Positions 7,446 through 15,270 of a stretch of DNA of 64,000 bases are shown here, one piece after another. The notes beneath the pieces were generated by a model. It was not told the origin of the DNA. It saw nothing but the letters and a program-made list of their open reading frames with translations, and searched no databases. The position numbers and the translations under genes were made by a program. The stretch lies in assembly GCA_963819075.1 (NCBI GenBank), contig CAWFUP010000002.1:124001-188000 (forward strand). The letters run 5' to 3'. This DNA is from CAVQBJ01 sp963819075 (GTDB taxonomy: Bacteria > Actinomycetota > Thermoleophilia > Solirubrobacterales > Solirubrobacteraceae). Position 1 is the first letter of the stretch; every line of letters begins with the position of its first letter.

Positions 7446-8048
7446 ATGCCCGCGCCCGACGCCGCCTTCTACTTCGACCTCGCCAGTCCGCTCGCCTACC
7501 TCGCCGCCGAGCAGGTGCTCGCCGGCCTCGGCGCGCCCGCGGCCTGGCAGCCGGTGCTCGCGCGCGAGCTCCCGCACGCCGAGCGCTTCGAGGGCTTTCG
7601 CTGCGCGGCCGAGGCCGACGCCTTCCGCGAGGACGTCGAGCGGCGCGCGCGGGCACTCGGGCTGCAGCGCGTGCGCTGGCCCGCGAGCTTCCCCTTCGAC
7701 AGCGAGCCGGCGATGCGGGTGGCCACGTACGCCAAGGAGATCGGGCGCGCGGTCCCCTTCGCGCAGGCGGCCTTCCGCCAGGCGTTCGCCGGCGGGCACG
7801 ACCTCTCCGACCCGGACTTCGTGCTCGTCGCCGCGGCGGCCTGTGAGATGCATCCGCGCGCGGTGCTCGCCGCGGCCGAGCGGGAGTCGATTGCCGAGCA
7901 GCTGCGGGCGGCGACGGCGGACGCCGCCGCACAAGGCGTGCGCGACGTCCCGGCGGTGCGCGTCGGCGACCACGTGTTCGACGGCGAGGCCGCCATCCCC
8001 GAGGCGCGCGCGGCCGTCGAGGCGATGTCGTCCCCCGCCGCCCGGTGA
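7446..8048 (+). CDS. DsbA-family thioredoxin-fold protein (HCCA isomerase / kappa-GST type)
   Basis: A 200-residue thioredoxin-fold protein. It begins FYFDLASPLAYLAAEQV, the pattern of 2-hydroxychromene-2-carboxylate isomerase and kappa-class glutathione transferases, and lacks the CxxC of true DsbA oxidases. The all-helical insert in the middle and the C-terminal GVRDVPAVRVGDHVFDGE, which contains the cis-Pro, fit this group. No signal peptide, so cytosolic. The ATG at 7446 is 7 nt after TAGCTT. The next gene overlaps its stop. Substrate unknown; isomerase versus transferase cannot be decided. Confidence 0.8.
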   Translation: MPAPDAAFYFDLASPLAYLAAEQVLAGLGAPAAWQPVLARELPHAERFEGFRCAAEADAFREDVERRARALGLQRVRWPASFPFDSEPAMRVATYAKEIGRAVPFAQAAFRQAFAGGHDLSDPDFVLVAAAACEMHPRAVLAAAERESIAEQLRAATADAAAQGVRDVPAVRVGDHVFDGEAAIPEARAAVEAMSSPAAR

Positions 8049-8296
8049 GGGCCGACCGCGTCTACCGCGTGCTGCTCACGCGCGGCGGCCCCGCGCCGGT
8101 GCTGCTGGCCGAGCCCGACCGCGTCGACCTCGTCGAAGTGGTCGAGCTCGACGGTGGTGAGGTCGTGCTGTTCTGGGACGCGCTGCCGCGCGACGCCACG
8201 CTCCTGGCGCGCCGGCTGCAGGCCGACCTGCAGGCGCTCGAGGCGGAGGAGTTCATCAGCCGGTGGAGCGTGGAGGAGCCCGACGGGCCGCGCTGA
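8045..8296 (+). CDS. Hypothetical protein, 83 residues
   Basis: Not recognised. A soluble acidic protein with a VYRVLLTRGG start and regular beta/alpha pattern (VELDGGEVVLFWDALPRDA). The GTG start overlaps the upstream stop (GTGA at 8045-8048), so it is translationally coupled to the DsbA-family gene. It ends 44 nt before pdhA. Confidence 0.65.
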   Translation: MRADRVYRVLLTRGGPAPVLLAEPDRVDLVEVVELDGGEVVLFWDALPRDATLLARRLQADLQALEAEEFISRWSVEEPDGPR

Positions 8297-8325
8297 GCCG
8301 GCTGCGCACCGGCGGACCCCTGCGA

Positions 8326-8331
8326 TAACGT
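8326..8331 (+). promoter_or_regulatory. -10 element TAACGT of the pdh operon
   Basis: TANNNT box 9 nt before the pdhA ATG; the intervening TGAACCGCGG has no ribosome binding site. Confidence 0.55.
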
Positions 8332-8340
8332 GAACCGCGG

Positions 8341-9492
8341 ATGGCCGAGCGGGTCGCATCAGCGGACGAGCGCGGTGGCGAGGAGCCGCCGGCCGCCTTG
8401 CCCGACCCCGACGTCGCCCGCGAGTGGCTGAGCACGATGATGCTCATCCGGCGCTTCGAGGAGCGCGCCGGCGAGATGTACGCAAAGGCGAAGGTCGGCG
8501 GCTTCCTGCACCTGTCGATCGGCGAGGAGGCGACGATCGTCGGCTCGGCGCGGGCCCTGCGCGAGCGGGACTACCTCATCTCCACCTACCGCTCGCACGG
8601 CCACGCGATCGTCCGCGGCACGCCGCCCGAGAACGTGATGGCCGAGCTGTTCGGGCGCGTCGACGGCTGCTCGCGCGGGCGCGGCGGCTCGATGCACATG
8701 TTCGACCTGGCAAGGCGCTTCATGGGCGGCTACGGGATCGTCGGCGGGAACCTGCCGATCGCCGCCGGCTTCGGCCTCGCCTCTGACTACCTCGGCACCG
8801 AGGACGCGACGCTGTGCACGTTCGGCGACGGGGCCTCCAACCAGGGCACGTTCGGCGAGACGATGAACCTGGCCGCGCTGTGGCGCCTGCCGGTGGTCTT
8901 CCTGGTCACCAACAACCAGTTCGGGATGGGCACGGCCCTGGAGCGGCACTCGGCCGTCACCGACCTGCGTGTCAAGGGCGAGGGGTTCGGCGTGCCCGGC
9001 CTGCGCTGCGACGGCATGGATGTCGTCGACACCTACAACGTCGTCGGCGAGGCGCTGCGCGTCGCCCGCGAGGAGCGCCGCCCGATGCTCGTCGAGGCCG
9101 TTACCTACCGCTTCCGCGGGCATTCGATGGCCGACCCCGAGGAGTACCGCACGAAGGAGCAGGTCGAGCAGTGGCGCCAGCGCGACCCGATCGAGCTGTT
9201 CGCGCAGCGGCTGCTCGAGGCCGGGATCCTGCAAGAAGGCGAGGCGGAGCGCCTCGACACCGAGGCGATCGCCCGCGTCGACCTCTCCGTCGCCTTCGCC
9301 GACGCCTCGCCGCTGCCCTCGCCGGACTCGCTCTATGACGACGTGTACGTGCTCGGCGATCAGGTACGCGGGTGGTACTCGGTCGACACGACGCATCCGG
9401 AGGGCGGCGCGCCGGTGCAGCCCCCGGCCACGAGCCACGGCGAGATCCCCCAGCAGCTGACCAGCGCCATGGAGGCTGCCGAGGATGTCTAG
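8341..9492 (+). CDS. pdhA: Pyruvate (2-oxoacid) dehydrogenase E1 alpha subunit
   Basis: TPP-dependent decarboxylase subunit of a 2-oxoacid dehydrogenase, forming an alpha2beta2 E1 with the next gene. 383 residues. The TPP/Mg motif GDGASNQGTFGETMNLA, ending in the LVTNN of the same fold, is intact. GRGGSMHMFD and the YRFRGHSMADPEEYRTKEQ phosphorylation-loop region match E1 alpha of pyruvate dehydrogenases. An N-terminal 25-residue extension is disordered. The downstream E2 and lipoate genes support pyruvate dehydrogenase, but a branched-chain or acetoin substrate is possible on sequence alone. Confidence 0.92.
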   Translation: MAERVASADERGGEEPPAALPDPDVAREWLSTMMLIRRFEERAGEMYAKAKVGGFLHLSIGEEATIVGSARALRERDYLISTYRSHGHAIVRGTPPENVMAELFGRVDGCSRGRGGSMHMFDLARRFMGGYGIVGGNLPIAAGFGLASDYLGTEDATLCTFGDGASNQGTFGETMNLAALWRLPVVFLVTNNQFGMGTALERHSAVTDLRVKGEGFGVPGLRCDGMDVVDTYNVVGEALRVAREERRPMLVEAVTYRFRGHSMADPEEYRTKEQVEQWRQRDPIELFAQRLLEAGILQEGEAERLDTEAIARVDLSVAFADASPLPSPDSLYDDVYVLGDQVRGWYSVDTTHPEGGAPVQPPATSHGEIPQQLTSAMEAAEDV

Positions 9493-9507
9493 AGCAGGAG
9501 TGGCGTC

Positions 9508-10494
9508 GTGGCGCTGATGCGCTACCGCGAGGCGCTCAACGTCGCGCTGCGCGAGGAGATGCAGCGCGACGAGACCGTGATGCTGATGGGCGAGGACATC
9601 GGCGTGTTCAACGGCGCCTTCAAGGTCACCGCCGGCCTGCTCGAGGAGTTCGGCGAGAAGCGGGTGCGCGACACGCCGATCTCCGAGAACACGATCGTCG
9701 GGATGGGCGTCGGCGCGGCGATGACCGGGCTACGGCCCGTCGTCGAGCTGATGACGATCAACTTCTCGCTGCTCGCGCTCGACCAGATCGTCAACCACGC
9801 CGCGCACATCCACTACATGTTCGGCGGCCAGGCCAGGGTGCCGCTCGTCGTGCGCATGCCCCAGGGCGCCGGGCACCAGCTCGGGCCGACGCACTCGCAC
9901 AGCTGGGAGGCGATGTTCGTGCACGTGCCGGGTCTGCTCGTGGCCACGCCGTCGACCGCGGCCGACGCGAAGGGGCTCCTCAAGGCGGCGATCCGGGACG
10001 ACAACCCGGTCGTGTTCATCGAGCACGAGTACCTGTACGGCCAGCGCGGCGAGGTGCCCGACGAGGGCGACCACGTCCAGCGCTTCGGCGAGGCGGCGAT
10101 CCGCCGCGCCGGCGACGACGTCACGCTCGTCGGCATCTCGCGCATGGCGGTCACCGCCGAGCGAGCCGCCGCCACGCTCGCCGACGCCCACGGCATCGGG
10201 GCCGAGGTGATCGATCCGCGCACGCTGCGCCCGCTCGATCTCGACACGATCCTCGCCTCGGTGCGCAAGACGAACCGCTGCATCGTCGTCGAGGAGGGCT
10301 GGCCCCATGGCGGTGTCGGCGCGAACCTCGCGGCGCTCATCTCCGAGCAGGCCTTCGACCACCTTGACGCGCCGGTCGGGCGGGTGACCGGCGCCGACGT
10401 CCCGATGCCCTACTCCAAGGCGCTCGAGGACATCGCCTACCCGCACGAGCCCCAGGTCGTCCAGGCCGTCCTCGGAACGTTCGGCGATGCCTGA
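9508..10494 (+). CDS. pdhB: Pyruvate (2-oxoacid) dehydrogenase E1 beta subunit
   Basis: Transketolase-like beta subunit of E1, 328 residues, starting at GTG 9508, 15 nt after pdhA. Visible signatures are VMLMGEDIGVFNGAF, VVELMTINFSLLALDQIVN, QGAGHQLGPTHSHSWEA and the C-terminal IDPRTLRPLDLDTIL and IVVEEGWPHGG. These match PDH E1 beta more than branched-chain E1 beta. Its 3' end overlaps pdhC by 8 nt, consistent with equimolar synthesis. Confidence 0.93.
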   Translation: MALMRYREALNVALREEMQRDETVMLMGEDIGVFNGAFKVTAGLLEEFGEKRVRDTPISENTIVGMGVGAAMTGLRPVVELMTINFSLLALDQIVNHAAHIHYMFGGQARVPLVVRMPQGAGHQLGPTHSHSWEAMFVHVPGLLVATPSTAADAKGLLKAAIRDDNPVVFIEHEYLYGQRGEVPDEGDHVQRFGEAAIRRAGDDVTLVGISRMAVTAERAAATLADAHGIGAEVIDPRTLRPLDLDTILASVRKTNRCIVVEEGWPHGGVGANLAALISEQAFDHLDAPVGRVTGADVPMPYSKALEDIAYPHEPQVVQAVLGTFGDA

Positions 10495-11818
10495 GGTCGT
10501 CATGCCCCGCCTGTCCGACTCGATGGAGGAGGGCACGGTCCTGAAGTGGCTGAAGGCCGACGGCGACGAGGTCCATCGGGGCGAGGAGCTCGTCGAGATC
10601 GAGACCGACAAGGCAGCCATGGTCTACGAGGCCGACCTCGACGGCGTCCTGCAGATCGTCGCCACCGAGGGGAGCACGCTGCCGATCGGCGCGGTGATCG
10701 CCTACGTCGGCGGTGGCGGCGACGGGAACGGGCGCGCCGCGGCATCCGCCGACGCGACAAACGGGGAAAGGGCCGCCCAACCGCCCGCGCCGCCGACCGT
10801 CCCGACCCCGGTCCCGGTCCCGGCTGAGCCGGCGAAGGCGGTGTCGACCGGTGGTGGCGCGCCGCCGGCGAGTGGGGATACCCCGTTCGGGGCACGTAGC
10901 GGCGAGCGCGTGCGAGCCTCGCCGCTGGCCCGGCGCATCGCGCGCGAGCTCGGTGTCGACCTGCGCGGCCTGCGCGGAAGCGGGCCGGGCGGGCGCGTCG
11001 TGCGCGCCGACGTCGAGGGCGCGGCGAGCGGCCAGCGCAGCGCTCCGGGCGCCGAGCCGACCCCGGCGCCCGTGGCGGCGCCGGCGGCGGTGCCGCCCGT
11101 GGCGAGCGCGCCCGGCCCGGTGGGAACGGCAAAGGGTGACGTCACCGTGCAGGAGCTCACCCGCACCCAGCAGGTCGTGGCGCGGCGGATGGCCGAGTCC
11201 AAGGCGACGATCCCCGACTTCGCGCTCGAGACCGAGATCGACATGGAGGAGGCCGTCGGTCTGCGCACGCAGCTGAAGGAGCTCGAGCGACCGGTCGTGC
11301 CGACGTTCAACGACATGGTCGTGCGCGCCTGCGCAATCGCCCTGGGTGAGCACCCGCGCGCGAACGGCAGCTACCGCGACGGGCGCTTCGAGCTGCACTC
11401 ACGCGTGAACGTCGGCGTCGCCGTCGCCGCGCAGGACGCGCTCGTCGTGCCGACCGTGTTCGACGCCGACCTCAAGTCGCTCACGGCCATCGCCACCGAG
11501 ACGGGCGCGCTCGCCGAGCGCGTGCGCTCCGGGGCGATCACTCCGCCCGAGCTCTCCGGTGGCACCTTCACGGTCTCGAACCTCGGGATGTACGGCGTGA
11601 CGAGCTTCACCGCGGTCATCAACCCGCCGCAGGCGGCGATCCTGTCGGTCGGCGCGCTCGCGCCGCACGCGGTCGTGCGCGAGGGCGCGCTCGTCGCTCG
11701 ACACACGATGCACGTGACGCTCTCGTGCGACCACCGCATTCTCTACGGGGCGGAGGCGGCGGAGTTCCTGGCCCGCGTGCGCGCGCTACTCGAGCGGCCG
11801 ATCGCGCTCGCCTTGTAG
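10487..11818 (+). CDS. pdhC: Dihydrolipoamide acyltransferase (E2)
   Basis: Core acyltransferase, 443 residues. A single lipoyl domain (1-77) carries the acceptor Lys42 in EIETDKAAM. An Ala/Pro linker follows, then the peripheral-subunit-binding domain at about 143-178 (ASPLARRIARELGVDL, GSGPGGRVVRADV), a second Pro/Ala linker and the catalytic domain from about 218. The active-site motif, usually HxxxDG, reads CDHRILYGAEAAEF: the His is present but the Asp is Tyr. The same Asp-to-Tyr form is known in plastid and cyanobacterial E2. Lipoyl groups for Lys42 would come from LipB and LipA encoded 700 bp downstream. Confidence 0.93.
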   Translation: MPEVVMPRLSDSMEEGTVLKWLKADGDEVHRGEELVEIETDKAAMVYEADLDGVLQIVATEGSTLPIGAVIAYVGGGGDGNGRAAASADATNGERAAQPPAPPTVPTPVPVPAEPAKAVSTGGGAPPASGDTPFGARSGERVRASPLARRIARELGVDLRGLRGSGPGGRVVRADVEGAASGQRSAPGAEPTPAPVAAPAAVPPVASAPGPVGTAKGDVTVQELTRTQQVVARRMAESKATIPDFALETEIDMEEAVGLRTQLKELERPVVPTFNDMVVRACAIALGEHPRANGSYRDGRFELHSRVNVGVAVAAQDALVVPTVFDADLKSLTAIATETGALAERVRSGAITPPELSGGTFTVSNLGMYGVTSFTAVINPPQAAILSVGALAPHAVVREGALVARHTMHVTLSCDHRILYGAEAAEFLARVRALLERPIALAL

Positions 11819-11832
11819 GGCGGGCGCGGGGC

Positions 11833-12444
11833 CTACGGGACGGCGAAATCCCCCGGTCGCCAGCGCGAGTTGGGATCGGTGTCGGGGTCGGGCCGCACGG
11901 CCGGCGGGGAGCGCGAGGTGTTGATGAAGACGCACAGCGCACGCCCCGGGTCGCTCGTCGGCACGCAGCTGCGGTACAGATTCGTCTCGAGCGCGATGGC
12001 ATCGGAGTGGACGAGATCGGGCCGTTCGGCCGGGGCGTTCGCGTCCACGTAGCGGCGCAGCGCCTGGGCCTGTGCGCGCAGCGCGTGCTCGGCGGCCAGC
12101 ACGGTGGGGCGGTTCGCCAGCCCGGCGGCGAGCACGACGGCCGCGAGCGCGAGCAGCGCGGCCGTCCCGCCGTAGTCGCGCGCGACGACGCGCGGGAGGT
12201 CGGGCCGCGCGCGACGCAGGGCGAGGCTCAGCAGCGGCCCGATCACCGCCACCGCGGCGAGGTTGACGAAGCCCGCCGAGACGGACGCATCGGCGAGGCT
12301 CGTCGAGGCGCCCGACACCGGCAGGCGGTTGAGCATCACCGTGTCGGCCAACAGGCAGACGACGAACGTCGGCCACATGACGGCGCCGCGCAGGCGCCAG
12401 CGCCATCGCGTCAGCGTCACGCGGCTGAGGTCGCGGGCTCCCAT
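11833..12444 (-). CDS. Hypothetical membrane protein with extracytoplasmic tail
   Basis: 203 residues, not recognised. A basic start (MGARDLSRVTLTRWRWRL) precedes hydrophobic segments at about 22-40, 57-75 and 90-110. The C-terminal half is soluble, with two cysteines (YRSCVPTSDPGRALCVFI) that could form a disulfide outside the cell, and an Asp/Pro-rich end. ATG 12444 was chosen because TACCCT stands 6 nt upstream; the longer frame to 12600 runs into lipB on the other strand. It is convergent with pdhC and divergent from lipB. Confidence 0.72.
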   Translation of the reverse strand: MGARDLSRVTLTRWRWRLRGAVMWPTFVVCLLADTVMLNRLPVSGASTSLADASVSAGFVNLAAVAVIGPLLSLALRRARPDLPRVVARDYGGTAALLALAAVVLAAGLANRPTVLAAEHALRAQAQALRRYVDANAPAERPDLVHSDAIALETNLYRSCVPTSDPGRALCVFINTSRSPPAVRPDPDTDPNSRWRPGDFAVP

Positions 12445-12450
12445 GCACCC

Positions 12451-12456
12451 AGGGTA
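12451..12456 (-). promoter_or_regulatory. -10 element TACCCT
   Basis: TANNNT box 6 nt before the ATG at 12444; supports the short start. Confidence 0.4.
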
Positions 12457-12506
12457 CGGGCCGCGCGCCGGGCCGACGGGCGTACGAGCGCTCCCGGGCG
12501 CGGCGC

Positions 12507-12512
12507 TACGCT
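12507..12512 (+). promoter_or_regulatory. -10 element TACGCT of lipB-lipA
   Basis: TANNNT box 9 nt before the lipB ATG at 12522. Confidence 0.5.
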
Positions 12513-12521
12513 GAGTCGAGG

Positions 12522-13271
12522 ATGAGCGCATCGGACACGCCGCGGGAGCTGTGGGTCTGCCACCTCGGCACGGTGGAGTACCGCCGTGCCCTCGCCGCAC
12601 AGGAGCACGTTCGCGCGCTGCGCCAGGCCGACGAGCTGCCCGACGTCCTGCTGACGCTCGACCACCCGCCCGTGTACACGCTTGGGCGCCGCTCGCAGGA
12701 TGGTGATCTACCGCTGAGCGCGCAGGAGTGCCGCGCTCGGGGCATCGACGTCGTCAGCACCGACCGCGGCGGCCAGCTCACCTATCACGGCCCGGGCCAG
12801 CTCGTGGGCTACCCGATCATGCGCGTCGAGGACGTCCTCGCCTTCGTGCGCACGATGGAACGCGCGATGATCGCCGCGCTCGCCGACGAGCAGGTCGACG
12901 CGCAGGTGCGAGACGGCCTCACCGGCGTATGGGTCGGCGAGGCGAAGATCGGCTCGATCGGACTGCACGTCTCCCGAGGCGTCACGACACACGGCTTCGC
13001 CATCAACGTCGAGAACGACCTGGCGCCGTTCGCCTCGGTCGTGCCCTGCGGGCTGCCCGGCGTGACGATGACCTCGCTCTCGCGCGAGCGCGGCGAGCGA
13101 GTCGGCCTCGCGTGCTTCCGCCGCCACGCCGCGTACCGCTTCTGCCTGGCGCACGTTCGCCGCCAGCGCCTCGTCAGCCCGGCGCGTCTCGGGCTCGCCG
13201 ATGTGCCGGTCGCTCCGGGCTCCAGACCCGTCGTGCCGGCCAGTGCGCGATCGCTAGCCTTGCCCATATGA
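12522..13271 (+). CDS. lipB: Octanoyl-[ACP]:protein octanoyltransferase LipB
   Basis: Moves octanoate from acyl carrier protein to the lipoyl domain lysine of E2-type proteins, the first step of lipoate synthesis. 249 residues. RGGQLTYHGPGQLVGYPI holds the substrate-binding His, Lys142 lies in EAKIGSIGLH, and Cys176 in VVPCGLPG is the acyl-thioester nucleophile. The LDHPPVYTLGR segment is also typical. The last 35 residues are Pro/Ser-rich and probably disordered. Its stop overlaps the lipA start (ATGA). Confidence 0.95.
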   Translation: MSASDTPRELWVCHLGTVEYRRALAAQEHVRALRQADELPDVLLTLDHPPVYTLGRRSQDGDLPLSAQECRARGIDVVSTDRGGQLTYHGPGQLVGYPIMRVEDVLAFVRTMERAMIAALADEQVDAQVRDGLTGVWVGEAKIGSIGLHVSRGVTTHGFAINVENDLAPFASVVPCGLPGVTMTSLSRERGERVGLACFRRHAAYRFCLAHVRRQRLVSPARLGLADVPVAPGSRPVVPASARSLALPI

Positions 13272-14245
13272 GCAGCCGCACGCACGTCACCCGCTCGCGT
13301 GCCAACCCTGGCGGGATGGACGTGCTGAAGGTGCTCGGGCCCGACGTGCGCCCGCTGCGCGAGCGCAAGCCGGCGTGGTTCAAGGTCCCGCCGCCCGGGG
13401 GCACGCGCTACCGCGAGCTCGTCGACCTCATCCGCGAGGAGAACCTGCACACCGTGTGCCAGGAGGCGGCCTGCCCGAACGTCGGCGAGTGCTGGGAGCG
13501 CGGCACGGCGACGTTCATGATCCTCGGCGATACCTGCACGCGCCGCTGCGGCTTCTGCAACGTGCGCACGGGCAAGCCGACGTGGAACGACCCGCTCGAG
13601 CCGGCGCGCGTCGCGCGTTCGATCGCGCGGATGGGCTTGCGCCACGCCGTCATCACCTCGGTCGACCGCGACGACCTGCCCGACAAGGGCGCCTCGGCCT
13701 TCGTGGGCGTCATCCGTCAGGTGCGCCGCCAGGCCCCGGGCTGCCAGATCGAGGTCCTCACGCCCGACTTCCAGGGCCACGAGATGCCGCTGGCCAAGGT
13801 CATCGCCGAGCGTCCGGACGTGTTCAACCACAACGTCGAGACGGTCCCGAGGCTCTATCCGGTGGCGCGGCGCGGGTCGCAGTTTCCGCGCTCCTGCCGG
13901 GTCCTGGCCAACGCGAAGGCGATGGGCGGCGAGGAGGTGGTGACGAAGTCCGGGCTGATGGTCGGACTCGGCGAATCCTTCGAGGAGATGGTCGACGCCT
14001 TCGGCGCGCTGCGCGAGCACGGTGTGCAGGTGCTCACGGTCGGGCAGTACCTGCGCCCGTCCGAGCGCCACCTGCCGGTCGTGCGCTACTGGCACCCCGA
14101 TGAGTTCGCGGCGCTCGAGCAGGCCGCCTACGGGCTCGGCTTCGAGCACGTCGCCGCCGGCCCGCTCGTGCGCTCGAGCTACCACGCCGATCAGCACGTG
14201 CCCCAGCCGCGACCCGGCGTCGGACCGCTCGCCGCTACGGGGTAG
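13268..14245 (+). CDS. lipA: Lipoyl synthase LipA
   Basis: Radical-SAM enzyme that inserts two sulfurs into the octanoyl group on E2. 325 residues. The auxiliary-cluster cysteines are Cys64, Cys69 and Cys75 (CQEAACPNVGEC), and the radical-SAM motif CTRRCGFC supplies Cys90, Cys94 and Cys97. ITSVDRDDLPD, FNHNVETVPRLYP and TKSGLMVGLGES are family signatures, and the C-terminal LVRSSYHAD carries the conserved Ser. The ATG at 13268 overlaps the lipB stop. lipB-lipA beside pdhA-B-C means the complex and its cofactor assembly are encoded together. Confidence 0.96.
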   Translation: MSSRTHVTRSRANPGGMDVLKVLGPDVRPLRERKPAWFKVPPPGGTRYRELVDLIREENLHTVCQEAACPNVGECWERGTATFMILGDTCTRRCGFCNVRTGKPTWNDPLEPARVARSIARMGLRHAVITSVDRDDLPDKGASAFVGVIRQVRRQAPGCQIEVLTPDFQGHEMPLAKVIAERPDVFNHNVETVPRLYPVARRGSQFPRSCRVLANAKAMGGEEVVTKSGLMVGLGESFEEMVDAFGALREHGVQVLTVGQYLRPSERHLPVVRYWHPDEFAALEQAAYGLGFEHVAAGPLVRSSYHADQHVPQPRPGVGPLAATG

Positions 14246-14279
14246 GCTTGGCGCCAGCGCAAGCGGCGCAAAAGACCAG

Positions 14280-15044
14280 ATGCTCCCGGTCACCGACAAC
14301 CTCCGTCTCAACCGGTTTCCGGCCGTCACCGCCTGCCTGATTGCCGCGAACGTGCTCGTCTACCTGCTCGCCGTGCGCCACGGCGGGAGCCTCTTCGGGG
14401 GCCCGTCGACGCGCACGCTCATCAACGTGTCGGCGATCCCGCGCGAGTTGACGCATCCCGGCGTGCACTGCTCGCTCGCCCCCGGAGGGCGGGCGGCGGT
14501 CTGCACCGCCGCCGCCGGCGGGAGCGGTCGGCTGCCGACGTGGCTGACGCCGCTGTCGTCGATGTTCCTGCACTCGAGCGCGCTGCATCTCGCCGTCAAC
14601 ATGTTCTTCCTGGCCATCTTCGGGCCGACGATCGAGGACTCGCTCGGGCGCGCGCGCTTCGCCGCCTTCTACGTGCTCGGCGGGCTCGCGGCGCTCGCCC
14701 TGCAGGTCGCGATCGATCCCGACCTCGCCGCGCCGACGCTCGGGGCATCCGGGGCCATCGCGGCGGTGCTCGGCGGCTACGCGCTGCTGTATCCGCGGGC
14801 GCGGGTCTTCACCGTCTCCGTCATCCTGCTCTTCTTCACGATCGTCGAGCTGCCCGCGCTCGTACTGCTCGCGGTGTGGGTCGGTGCTCAGGTGTACTTC
14901 GCGGCCGCGGGCCTGACCGATCCCGTCGTCAGCGGAGGCGCCGCCTACGTCGCCTGCGTCGGCGGCCTGGTCTTCGGCTGCGCGGCGATCGGGCGGCTCG
15001 TGACCGAGCGTAAGGCGGTTCCGGCGCGCGGCAGCCCCGCGTGA
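14280..15044 (+). CDS. Rhomboid-family membrane protein, catalytic His replaced by Cys
   Basis: 254-residue protein with at least six hydrophobic segments and the rhomboid layout: HSSALHLAVNMFFLAIFG (His/Asn oxyanion region), GxSG as TLGASGAIAA with Ser157 as nucleophile, and a last helix where rhomboids have AHxxGxxxG. Here that helix reads AAYVACVGGLVFG, so residue 226 is Cys instead of the dyad His. A loop of about 50 residues between helix 1 and 2 contains two cysteines. Family membership is clear; proteolytic activity is doubtful. TAGGCT at 14243-14248 is 31 nt upstream and might be the -10. Confidence 0.85.
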   Translation: MLPVTDNLRLNRFPAVTACLIAANVLVYLLAVRHGGSLFGGPSTRTLINVSAIPRELTHPGVHCSLAPGGRAAVCTAAAGGSGRLPTWLTPLSSMFLHSSALHLAVNMFFLAIFGPTIEDSLGRARFAAFYVLGGLAALALQVAIDPDLAAPTLGASGAIAAVLGGYALLYPRARVFTVSVILLFFTIVELPALVLLAVWVGAQVYFAAAGLTDPVVSGGAAYVACVGGLVFGCAAIGRLVTERKAVPARGSPA

Positions 15045-15081
15045 GCGAGGCTCCCACCCGACGGCGGCCGGCCGTCGGGTC

Positions 15082-15270
15082 ATGATGGCGCCGATGACCG
15101 CCCGCACCATCGTGCTGATCATTGTGTTGGCATTCATCGTGGGCTTCGGGTACCTGACGGCCAGCGTGATCGCCAGCGGAGGCTTCGACCCGCTGACGGC
15201 GCTGTCGCTGCTCGTGCTTGCGCTGTTCGCGTTCGGCGCGCTCGGGGCGCTGCGCAATCCGCCGAAATGA
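15082..15270 (+). CDS. Small membrane protein, 62 residues
   Basis: Two hydrophobic helices (about 8-28 and 36-55) separated by ASGGFDP, ending in RNPPK. Not recognised. ATG at 15082 or 15094 may be used. Its stop overlaps the ATG of the carboxypeptidase gene (ATGA at 15267-15270), so it is probably translated in tandem with it. Confidence 0.6.
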   Translation: MMAPMTARTIVLIIVLAFIVGFGYLTASVIASGGFDPLTALSLLVLALFAFGALGALRNPPK

